Positions 1 through 7,674 of a stretch of 64,000 bases of DNA are shown piece by piece. Source of the DNA: a virus; IMG/VR virus record IMGVR_UViG_3300042502_000941, positions 19,455 through 83,454 of that record, one strand, 5' to 3'. The position numbers and the translations under genes were made by a program. The notes under the pieces were generated by a model. That model did no database searches. It saw only the letters and a list, made by a program, of their open reading frames with translations, and was not told the origin of the DNA. Every line of letters begins with the position of its first letter. Position 1 is the first letter of the stretch.

Positions 1-904
1 CACAGTCAGCTGTCAATATGTAGTTTTTACTATAATTAGGATAATCCCAGATCCATAGGTCTTGATTGTTACCTCGCTTTTCAACAGGATCTTTTAGATG
101 TGTTTGTTTGTAAAACTCAAGAATATCTACACTTACAACTTGATTACCAGATGTACTAAAGTCGCAATCACATTCTTGTGCTGCACCTTTTACTCCTGAC
201 AACTCAGTTTGTTTATCTCTCCACGTTTGATCTCTTTCTGGGTGTAAATGCCAAGGTAATCTAATTGTTTTAAAATTATTCTTGCCTTCTTCAGATTCAA
301 CCCAAATTTTATGGAAGAAATTGCCAACACCGTTTGGCGTACTTAGTATAATAGCTCTACCACCAGTAGACAGTGTATATTGAGAAGACAGCCAAATTTC
401 TTCAATACCATCGATAAATGCGGCTTCGTCGATAATTAGTAAAGATAGTGCTGATGAACGACCTGCTGTGCCGGCGGATGAAACTGCTTTGATTTGTGAA
501 CCATTTTTTAATCGTAATGACAATCTATTATCTTCTACACAAGGAACTTTTAACCAACTTGGAAGGTTATCGTTTGCAAATCTTACCTTAGTGACAATTT
601 CTTTCGCTGTTTCTTGCGTAATACTAATACAAAGAATGTTCTTATCATTATGAAATGTCATTAACCACAAACTATAAGCGGCTGTAAGGGTACTGATACC
701 CATCTGACGACTCTTAAGAACAATGTTTAATTGATTATCAACAAAGTTTTGTAAAGCATCTTCTTGAAATGGATATAGTTCAAATGCAACCGTGCCTCTA
801 ATAGGATGTTGAATCTTAACATACTTCTTCATAAAGTATATAGGATCCTCTATACACTTCTTATACTCTTGTTTTATTATTTCTCTGAGATTTGGCTGAC
901 TCAT
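1..904 (-). CDS. terL: Terminase large subunit (gp17-like), 3' part cut by window edge
   Basis: DNA-packaging motor ATPase and nuclease of tailed phages. The first 301 codons are present; the reading frame stays open to base 1. Visible motifs are a Walker A-like loop LKSRQMGIST (about residues 63-72), Walker B LLIIDEA (155-161) and the coupling motif ILSTPNG (186-192). The C-terminal nuclease domain lies mostly outside the window. The start at 904 (MSQPNLREI) overlaps the 3' end of the upstream zinc-protein gene by 44 nt, so the two are probably translationally coupled. The motif set makes the family call firm. Confidence 0.93.
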   Translation of the reverse strand, partial: MSQPNLREIIKQEYKKCIEDPIYFMKKYVKIQHPIRGTVAFELYPFQEDALQNFVDNQLNIVLKSRQMGISTLTAAYSLWLMTFHNDKNILCISITQETAKEIVTKVRFANDNLPSWLKVPCVEDNRLSLRLKNGSQIKAVSSAGTAGRSSALSLLIIDEAAFIDGIEEIWLSSQYTLSTGGRAIILSTPNGVGNFFHKIWVESEEGKNNFKTIRLPWHLHPERDQTWRDKQTELSGVKGAAQECDCDFSTSGNQVVSVDILEFYKQTHLKDPVEKRGNNQDLWIWDYPNYSKNYILTADC

Positions 905-1508
905 ATTTTTCTTCGTATTCTTTTATCTTAGGGGTCAGTTCATCTAATCGTATATCAATAACCCCTATATCTTTAATTAAATCTTCAAATATTTTATTGT
1001 AATCTATATTGCCATCCCATTTTTCAAATGATCCATCTTCTTCAAGAAATGTAACATCTTTATCTTTATTTTCTTCACAGAACTTTTTACTTTCTTCAAA
1101 CTTTTTCTTATAATCTTCTAAAATACTACGTTCATTTTTTAAATCCTGCAGTTCATTATAGACATCAAACATACCCATCAATTTTAACTCAGTTTGAAAA
1201 TTAATAAAACAGTCGTAACAATATCCAGTTTTAGGCCAAACTCGGTCGTCCAAATAATTGCCCCATCGAACATCCATATTACACGTTTTACAACGTTTTT
1301 CATTAATAATCGTGGCACGTTTTGAAACTCTGCGTTTACTATTATTCTTCCAAACCCATTTGTGTCCTTGACTATCCTCCCATTCTTCACCTTCTTTGCG
1401 TTTATTGTTCTCCAAATTGGCATCGTAGCCAACTTGTACGAATGGACGATTGCCTTCTAGGTAATCTTTAACGATGCCTAGATTACTTTTACCTGATGCT
1501 TTCTTCAT
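861..1508 (-). CDS. Zinc-ribbon protein directly upstream of terL
   Basis: A 215-residue protein with two CxxC pairs (C73/C76 and C97/C100) that should bind one zinc ion, and a charged, probably helical C-terminal half (about 115-210). It directly precedes and overlaps terL, the usual place of the small terminase subunit. A packaging role, for instance as a TerS equivalent, is therefore possible, but no TerS sequence signature was recognised. The start at 1508 (MKKASGKSNL) is the first in-frame ATG. Function unassigned. Confidence 0.6.
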   Translation of the reverse strand: MKKASGKSNLGIVKDYLEGNRPFVQVGYDANLENNKRKEGEEWEDSQGHKWVWKNNSKRRVSKRATIINEKRCKTCNMDVRWGNYLDDRVWPKTGYCYDCFINFQTELKLMGMFDVYNELQDLKNERSILEDYKKKFEESKKFCEENKDKDVTFLEEDGSFEKWDGNIDYNKIFEDLIKDIGVIDIRLDELTPKIKEYEEKYESAKSQRNNKTRV

Positions 1509-1526
1509 AACAAATACGTATTTAAT

Positions 1527-2561
1527 TTATTTCTTAAACTTACTTCCAAGACCTTTTATAATAAAACTTCCTGTAATTTTAAATGGATCACTGTAAATAC
1601 TTGAATCTCTCACAACTATACCTTCGTGTTTTTCTAAATCGCCAATTTCACTGGTAGCATTTTTTAATATTTCGTCTCCCAATTTAATTGTGGTTAAATA
1701 AACAATAGTATCATTAACTATTTTATTTACATCTTGACCGGCAAAATCTTGACTGATATTTTTACTATCAACCGATTTTAAAAATTGTTCACGGGTAATC
1801 AGTGGCGTTTTAAACTGTAATCCTTTTAACCAGTCTTTCAAAGACTTAGTTACAGCTTCACCTGTGGGATACAACGTAACTGATTGCGTCAAAACACTCG
1901 CTAGGTTTGGTTTTGATTTGAAAGTAGTATCAACACTACCCAATACCTTAAAACCACTCTTCATAGCAACCACATTTAATTTGTTTATATAAGATTGCAT
2001 AGCTGTTTTATCATACGGTATTTCAACAGCTTCTCTTGATTTAACACTTCCATCTTTACCAAAAGTTTTTGGCTTAATTTCTTTTAACCCGTGAATAGCT
2101 AAAAAGTTTCCAATTTCTCCATATCCAAGTACATTTGTTTGACCCTCTACATATTCAATGTTGAATAGTATATTAGGATTATCTAATAAACCCAATGTCT
2201 TTAACTCAGTTTGTGTAGATGAAATTGCTGCGTCGAATATATTAATAACTTTAGCCCCTATATTGACAAATCCATGACCAGCTCCAAATCTTGTTTGTAA
2301 GTCCTCAGGTCGCATTCCTTTAATATCAAGCGGTTTTGCTGATCCACGATCCATTACAAATTGACCGTTTACCATACGAATACTTGCATTAACACCGTCA
2401 ATCTTTACACTGCCAGCTCCTTGTTTTAAAGATTTAACTGATTTTGCAAATACATCTACCAATTTAGCGCCTGTATCGGCAAAATCAAATGGGTGTGCCA
2501 TATGTCCACCAACACCGCCTTCACTAATTACTTCGTTTAATATATTATTTAGTCTTATCAT
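1527..2561 (-). CDS. KxDG nucleotidyltransferase / ligase-like protein with capsid-targeting-like N-terminus
   Basis: A 344-residue protein with the ordered motifs of the covalent nucleotidyltransferase (DNA/RNA ligase) superfamily: KIDG at 53-56 (candidate AMP-accepting lysine K53), FNIEYVEG at about 133-140 (motif III-like), EGIVVRD at 313-319 (motif IV) and FIIKG at 333-337 (motif V). No extra binding domain is evident, so it could be an RNA ligase, a minimal DNA ligase or a catalytically inactive relative. The N-terminus MIRLNNILNE ends in L-x-E, like the T4 prohead-protease capsid-targeting peptide. The 3' end of the flavodoxin-like gene overlaps its start by 17 nt. Confidence 0.6.
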   Translation of the reverse strand: MIRLNNILNEVISEGGVGGHMAHPFDFADTGAKLVDVFAKSVKSLKQGAGSVKIDGVNASIRMVNGQFVMDRGSAKPLDIKGMRPEDLQTRFGAGHGFVNIGAKVINIFDAAISSTQTELKTLGLLDNPNILFNIEYVEGQTNVLGYGEIGNFLAIHGLKEIKPKTFGKDGSVKSREAVEIPYDKTAMQSYINKLNVVAMKSGFKVLGSVDTTFKSKPNLASVLTQSVTLYPTGEAVTKSLKDWLKGLQFKTPLITREQFLKSVDSKNISQDFAGQDVNKIVNDTIVYLTTIKLGDEILKNATSEIGDLEKHEGIVVRDSSIYSDPFKITGSFIIKGLGSKFKK

Positions 2562-3318
2562 ATGGTTTTAAAAATGTTTTATCAAATACAGGAATTGCTT
2601 TTTTGTAAGAACTCTTTGTTTCATCAAGAGCATTATCTGTAAATTGCCAATTCCAAAATAATTCATTTGGCGTTTTGAATCCAAAAAATTGTAATACTTC
2701 TTTTTGTGTTTGAGTAACATCTTTTCCATTCCAATTTTGACCAGTAGCAATAAATCCTGAATCTATATCTTTTACTATATTACTTTCACCCAAAGTAGAA
2801 TGTCTGTTCTCAATCCACGTCAATCTCTCAATTAATTTCTGATAAAAACCGTTGGCTTGTCCCCATCTCACACTAGCAAAAAATAAAACGACATCACTTT
2901 CAAATAATTCTTTACTTATTTTCCATAATTCATCACTTTTATTATTTATACTAGCCCAGCAACGATGATCACCTGTAGGATTTTTCTCTTTATCTTTTAA
3001 TGAAGAATCTTTTGTTCCACAATGATTTCCCCATTTAGATGATACGTTACCCTCACACGGAAATATGTTTAACTTGGTTGTATCAATCAAAGTTACTTTT
3101 TCTTTACCAAGTAATTCTTGTATTTTAAATGCAAGTTGTGTACTTTTAGCAATATCATCTTTATGTCCACTCCATCTATTACTAGTAGTTAATAATAGTA
3201 CTTTGTTTTTGGTACGTAAATAATCTATTGTTTTTTTGTATTTACGAGCATAAAGATCCATATCTTGCTCGCTCTGAGGAAGTTTGGCTTCTAATAATAA
3301 ATCGGTTAAACTGATCAT
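2545..3318 (-). CDS. Flavodoxin-fold NAD(P)H-dependent reductase-like protein
   Basis: A 257-residue protein with a flavodoxin-like/FMN-reductase pattern. A beta strand and phosphate-loop-like segment (VLLLTTSNRWSGHKDD, from about residue 40) is followed by a helix, then a central strand and loop (DVVLFFASVRWGQANGFYQKLIERL, about 142-166) as in NADPH-dependent FMN reductases. The middle has several Cys and His residues of unknown role. The N-terminus MISLTDLLLE fits a T4-like capsid-targeting peptide with cleavage after E10. It overlaps both neighbours by a few bases, so it is in one operon with them. Substrate unknown. Confidence 0.55.
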   Translation of the reverse strand: MISLTDLLLEAKLPQSEQDMDLYARKYKKTIDYLRTKNKVLLLTTSNRWSGHKDDIAKSTQLAFKIQELLGKEKVTLIDTTKLNIFPCEGNVSSKWGNHCGTKDSSLKDKEKNPTGDHRCWASINNKSDELWKISKELFESDVVLFFASVRWGQANGFYQKLIERLTWIENRHSTLGESNIVKDIDSGFIATGQNWNGKDVTQTQKEVLQFFGFKTPNELFWNWQFTDNALDETKSSYKKAIPVFDKTFLKPYDKTK

Positions 3319-3605
3319 TTTGCTAATTGGTCTAGTTTAGATTGCATAGTCATACCACGTATAACTTCAGGCGTACCACCATTATCTCTATTAAAATAAC
3401 GCTTATAATTACTTAATGCTACATCCAATTTAGCTTTATCAATAGTCCCTTCAGATAACATTTTTTTTACCATTTCCAAATTATTAACCACTAATACATT
3501 GGTATCAGTGATAACTCTGTCGATTAATATTAATAGGGATGGATCAATTGATTCTTTAACTTGTGGTTTGGTTAAATCTTCAATGATTTTAGTCAGTCGT
3601 ATCAT
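3315..3605 (-). CDS. Small protein, first gene of the terminase-proximal late operon
   Basis: A 96-residue protein not recognised by family. The N-terminus MIRLTKIIEDL resembles the capsid-targeting peptides of neighbouring genes but has D instead of the expected E. The rest is helical and charged. It is the first gene after the terminator at 3634-3659 and has TATTTATA 4 nt before its ATG. It overlaps the flavodoxin-like gene by 4 nt. A small internal virion protein is possible. Confidence 0.55.
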   Translation of the reverse strand: MIRLTKIIEDLTKPQVKESIDPSLLILIDRVITDTNVLVVNNLEMVKKMLSEGTIDKAKLDVALSNYKRYFNRDNGGTPEVIRGMTMQSKLDQLAK

Positions 3606-3609
3606 AATA

Positions 3610-3617
3610 TATAAATA
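3610..3617 (-). promoter_or_regulatory. Late-promoter-like TATTTATA, leaderless class
   Basis: TATTTATA in gene orientation, ending 4 nt before the ATG at 3605. If it acts like a T4-type late promoter element, transcription would begin at or next to the AUG. No Shine-Dalgarno fits in the gap. Confidence 0.5.
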
Positions 3618-3633
3618 TACCCATCAAATAAAA

Positions 3634-3659
3634 AACCCCGCTTATTTCTAAGCGGGGTT
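3634..3659 (-). terminator. Rho-independent terminator after the tail sheath gene
   Basis: Perfect 11-bp stem (AACCCCGCTTA / TAAGCGGGGTT) with a 4-nt loop, followed on the minus strand by a run of six T. It lies just downstream of the sheath stop codon. The stem nearly matches the one at 57449-57468. Confidence 0.9.
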
Positions 3660-3680
3660 CGTTATTATATTTACTTTAGA

Positions 3681-6600
3681 TTAGGAACTAAAACTAGCAC
3701 CTGTTGGTAGAATGTTGAAATCAAGAATAATGAATTCAGCAGTTCTAGTTGGTTGGATGAAGATTTGTCCGTAAAGAACATTACGATCAATCAAGTCAGG
3801 AGTATTGTTTTCATCGTCCATTTTGACTTGGAATGCGTAGATACCGTTACGTTGTTGTACTGATTCCAAGTATGGAGTTACAATACTCAAGAAACGATTT
3901 CTTGTAGAAGCAACGTTTTGTTCGAATACCAAGTAGTTGCTTGAACTTGCGATAAACTTCTTCAAGTTGATCAACAAACGACGTACATTGATACGATCCA
4001 AAGCGCTTGGGGCGATTTGTAGAGTCTTTTGACCCCATACACAGATACCTTGACCGGGGAATGCTGCGATTGGATTTACACGACCTTCGTACAACGTATC
4101 ACGTTCACCGTGGGTTACACGATCAAGTACTTGTACAGCGGTTGCAATACCACCACGGTTTAGACCTGCTGGAGCGTACCATTCAGCAGCGGAGTTATCG
4201 TTAGCAGCGTAAACTGCTGGTAATACCACTGAAGGAGGAACATTGATAATCTTGTTGGTGTTAGTATCTAGGATCTTAACCCAAGGATAATAAGTACCTA
4301 CATAATTACTGTCGATTGTGGCTACACTGTTGATAGCTGCATCAATCAATCCTACGGTTTGATTGCTTGCTGGGAACACTACGTTATCCATAATGTAGAA
4401 ACAATCTTGACGAGTTTCACACATATCGATAACCAATTCAGTTACATAACTGTGTTGTTCACGGAATATACCTGGGGTTACAATCAAGTTGATATCAAAT
4501 TCATCTGGATTACCGATTGCAGCAATAGATTGCTTATAAGCGATACTACCAGGACTATTGATATTTGTACAATCTAAACCTTGTGTATTACCAGCTGTAA
4601 TATTACCACCCACATTGATTGGAATTGCTGGCCATTGACCTTCAAATCCGCCTTGGAATCCAAGTACGAACTTACGTAGTCTGACATATGTAGATTCATT
4701 TACAGCGTCGTAAACACTTGGAATACTACCACTCAATGTTGGAGATAGTAATGATCCTGTACTCACGTATGTACCCTGAGCATAGAATTTACTATTTGTT
4801 GTACCCCATACCTTATCTTCTAAATCGAAGTCGATATTTGCACCATTACTATCAGTTGATCCATAGTATGGCAATGGCTTGAAGTATTGCTTAGTGTTAT
4901 TTTCTACACCTACACCAAATGAAGATGTTGGATATAGAGCTTGAATTTCAGTGTCAGTACCTGGTACACTACCAAATACTGTACCTGATGGATACTTACC
5001 AGGCCCTAGACCGTAGATACTTGCCTTACTGTATTGTATAGCAGGTACATAACTACTTGCAGTACTATCAATAGGTGTACTATATGATTCAAATCCGTAT
5101 GGTACGCAACTTACTGGGTAAGAAACGTCACTGGCTTCAATTCTGATATACTTACTTAATGTGGTAAAATCACCGAATTGAATTATTTTACCAGCATAAG
5201 TGATATATGCATATCTGTTACCAATTCTACGAGCAACATAGTTTGCGGATTCTGGATCCAAATTCAAGTTTTGATAGATTTCCAAATACTTTGGCTTCTT
5301 ATCAGTATCACTATAAGCACGTACTGATAGTGTGAAACTACCCCATTCACTGCCTGGGACAGTACCAGACAACTTAACGTTGCTGATTTCAATCTTGAAC
5401 TTAGTGTTACTTGGTGTGCCATCGCTCAAAGTGTGAACTTTGAACAACTTGAACTTAGTTGGTGAAGCGGCTACATCAGCACTACCTTTGAATGGAGCAA
5501 TCTTTTGACTGTAGATCCAAGGGGTAGAAGCATTGGTGATGCTAAATTGACTATCGCCGTTATTCAAATCAGTACTATATTGATCGACAAACTTTAGAGG
5601 TTCGCCAACAATTGAACTTCCTGATAGATTGCTTGTGCCTACTTGTAGTTTCCATCCATAAGCACTTGTCTTTTCAGCTACGAACTTCTTGATGCTATCT
5701 TCGAATAGAACGTAGTTGTAAGCAGCTTCAACTTTTTGACCAGCCACTTGTTTATTAGGATTGCCAACGGTTGGATCCATACCAAATACGTCTTTGATAT
5801 AGTTATTATCGTTTTCATTTAAACTGAAGTCGTAGTAACCATATGTACCAGCACTTGTGCCACCAGCTGTATTTGTATAACTATACTTTAATGCCAAGTT
5901 GTAAACATTTGCATTAGGGTCGATTACATTCTTATATGGGAATGTACTACTTGTCAATTGGCTCAATGTTGAGGTATTGAATCCGTATACTTCATAATCA
6001 TTGCTAAATTGTGTAGAAGCATTTTGGGTATTTGCTAATACTGACAAGATCAACTTTTGACGACCTGTTAGTACTGGATTACATTGATCTGGGCTTGCAT
6101 TGTCTTGACTTGTAAATGCGCCACTATACTTACCGAAGTCACCACTTATCACACCTATTACTTGTAGACCGGCTACACAACTTCCAACACCACGTAGTGA
6201 ATGGAAACTACCACTTTGTAGTGTTAGTGTTGTGCCTGCTTCTACATTGAAGTTTGATAAATTGTAAGCGATATTACCATTGAAGTAAGATGAACTTACT
6301 AGATCAACGGTTGTTGTACTTTCATCAAATGCTGTGGCCACGGATGTTTCGGCATCTATATTTGCGCCTTGTAAACTTGATGTCAACAAGAAGAATTTAG
6401 TACCAACTGGCTTTGCATTACCATTTGCTAGAGTAGCGGTACTAAATTTACGTACTAATAACCCAGAAGAAACTGTACCGATATCAACTGTTTTATTAGC
6501 GTACAAGATACTACCACTTAACTTACCTACACCGTCAGCGTCATCTGCAGTTACACCACTTGTTACAGCTGCGGATCCGAATTTTACATTCAACGATCCA

Positions 6601-7595
6601 CTGATTGTCATCGTCGAAATATCAATGCGTTGTACCAATTGAATTGAAGAACTCAATCCAGCACCACTCAAACTCGCAGTTGTAAATGATAATGATGAAT
6701 TTGCACCGTAGTTAGCAAAAACCAAACCAAATGTATTTGGAGCAGTAAATGATGCGGTTAAGTAATTATTGTTTGAACTATCAAATGTTAGTTTGAACTT
6801 ACTTGAACCACCACCTCCGACAGTAACACTACCACTTATACGCGATTTATCAAAATCAAATGCGGCCAAAGAATGATCTACTGAAGATCCCGCTTTTGCA
6901 ACTTTACCGTTTCTGGCAACAACAGAGCTGCTAAACAATTCATAATGTCTTGTGGAAACAACTTTGTATACTTTACCCAAACTGGATGAAGTTGCCAAAG
7001 AAGCTGAAAGTGCATTGATTCCAGTAACACTTCCGACTGTAGCTAAATATGATGAAATTTCAGCAGTTGTTGCTCTCGTAAATGTAGCTGATCCTGTTAT
7101 ACCACTGCCTACTGAACCCTTAATTTCAGCCGAACCAGTGATGTTAACAGCGGTACTAGTTTGTTGATAATTAACGTTTGATACATAGTCAGTAGTATCA
7201 ATATACATAAATGAAGCTGTTGTGATAGCTCCTTTATCAGCGTTTCTGTCCCAGATACCTGGTTGGGCATATACAATCAATGGATTCTTTTGCCAGTAAC
7301 CGGTTAGACCACCTACACGAACAATAGTAACTATACCTTGTTGTAGTAGATATTCTTTCGCTGTGTATGGTCCATAATACACACCATCAGCGACACCGAA
7401 TCTTGTTTCCAAGTCGGATACGCTGGTTATTGTATTTGGAAAAAACGCTGGTCCGTCAGCGAATGGAGCAATAATTGCTCCTCCAATGTTTGCTACTCCT
7501 TGAGCCAGACCGGAGAGGTCATTTTCACGTGTGAATACACCTGGGCTTACTATATTTTGTGTTGGGGCGAATCTTCCGCCTTCTGTTATTGGCAT
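3681..7595 (-). CDS. Tail sheath protein (gp18-like) with a very large insertion
   Basis: Contractile tail sheath subunit. The conserved N-terminal part (about 1-130) has VSPGVFTRE, the GGAIIAPFADGPAF stretch and TIVRVGG. The conserved C-terminal part (about 1000-1304) includes the TPGIF segment, AGLNRGG and the terminal strand region that forms the sheath handshake. Between them lie roughly 850 residues rich in Ser, Thr, Gly and Asn. At 1304 residues it is about twice T4 gp18 (659). The start at 7595 is supported by a good ribosome site (AAAGGAT) and an upstream TATTTATA. The insertion probably forms surface domains on the sheath and is a plausible substrate for the adjacent glycosyltransferases. 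Confidence 0.92.
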   Translation of the reverse strand: MPITEGGRFAPTQNIVSPGVFTRENDLSGLAQGVANIGGAIIAPFADGPAFFPNTITSVSDLETRFGVADGVYYGPYTAKEYLLQQGIVTIVRVGGLTGYWQKNPLIVYAQPGIWDRNADKGAITTASFMYIDTTDYVSNVNYQQTSTAVNITGSAEIKGSVGSGITGSATFTRATTAEISSYLATVGSVTGINALSASLATSSSLGKVYKVVSTRHYELFSSSVVARNGKVAKAGSSVDHSLAAFDFDKSRISGSVTVGGGGSSKFKLTFDSSNNNYLTASFTAPNTFGLVFANYGANSSLSFTTASLSGAGLSSSIQLVQRIDISTMTISGSLNVKFGSAAVTSGVTADDADGVGKLSGSILYANKTVDIGTVSSGLLVRKFSTATLANGNAKPVGTKFFLLTSSLQGANIDAETSVATAFDESTTTVDLVSSSYFNGNIAYNLSNFNVEAGTTLTLQSGSFHSLRGVGSCVAGLQVIGVISGDFGKYSGAFTSQDNASPDQCNPVLTGRQKLILSVLANTQNASTQFSNDYEVYGFNTSTLSQLTSSTFPYKNVIDPNANVYNLALKYSYTNTAGGTSAGTYGYYDFSLNENDNNYIKDVFGMDPTVGNPNKQVAGQKVEAAYNYVLFEDSIKKFVAEKTSAYGWKLQVGTSNLSGSSIVGEPLKFVDQYSTDLNNGDSQFSITNASTPWIYSQKIAPFKGSADVAASPTKFKLFKVHTLSDGTPSNTKFKIEISNVKLSGTVPGSEWGSFTLSVRAYSDTDKKPKYLEIYQNLNLDPESANYVARRIGNRYAYITYAGKIIQFGDFTTLSKYIRIEASDVSYPVSCVPYGFESYSTPIDSTASSYVPAIQYSKASIYGLGPGKYPSGTVFGSVPGTDTEIQALYPTSSFGVGVENNTKQYFKPLPYYGSTDSNGANIDFDLEDKVWGTTNSKFYAQGTYVSTGSLLSPTLSGSIPSVYDAVNESTYVRLRKFVLGFQGGFEGQWPAIPINVGGNITAGNTQGLDCTNINSPGSIAYKQSIAAIGNPDEFDINLIVTPGIFREQHSYVTELVIDMCETRQDCFYIMDNVVFPASNQTVGLIDAAINSVATIDSNYVGTYYPWVKILDTNTNKIINVPPSVVLPAVYAANDNSAAEWYAPAGLNRGGIATAVQVLDRVTHGERDTLYEGRVNPIAAFPGQGICVWGQKTLQIAPSALDRINVRRLLINLKKFIASSSNYLVFEQNVASTRNRFLSIVTPYLESVQQRNGIYAFQVKMDDENNTPDLIDRNVLYGQIFIQPTRTAEFIILDFNILPTGASFSS

Positions 7596-7628
7596 AATAT
7601 TAATATCCTTTCGAAGTTATATTTAATT

Positions 7629-7636
7629 TATAAATA
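7629..7636 (-). promoter_or_regulatory. Late-promoter-like TATTTATA with leader
   Basis: TATTTATA lies 33 nt before the sheath ATG, with a Shine-Dalgarno AAAGGAT between them. This is the expected order for a promoter plus a normal leader, which argues that the motif is a promoter and not a translation signal. Confidence 0.6.
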
Positions 7637-7674
7637 TAACTGAAAAATCCAAGAACTAACTATTTATTATATCT

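Noticed and set aside
4359-4577. Plus-strand frame inside the sheath gene
   Set aside because: Opposite to a strongly supported conserved gene, with no promoter or ribosome site.
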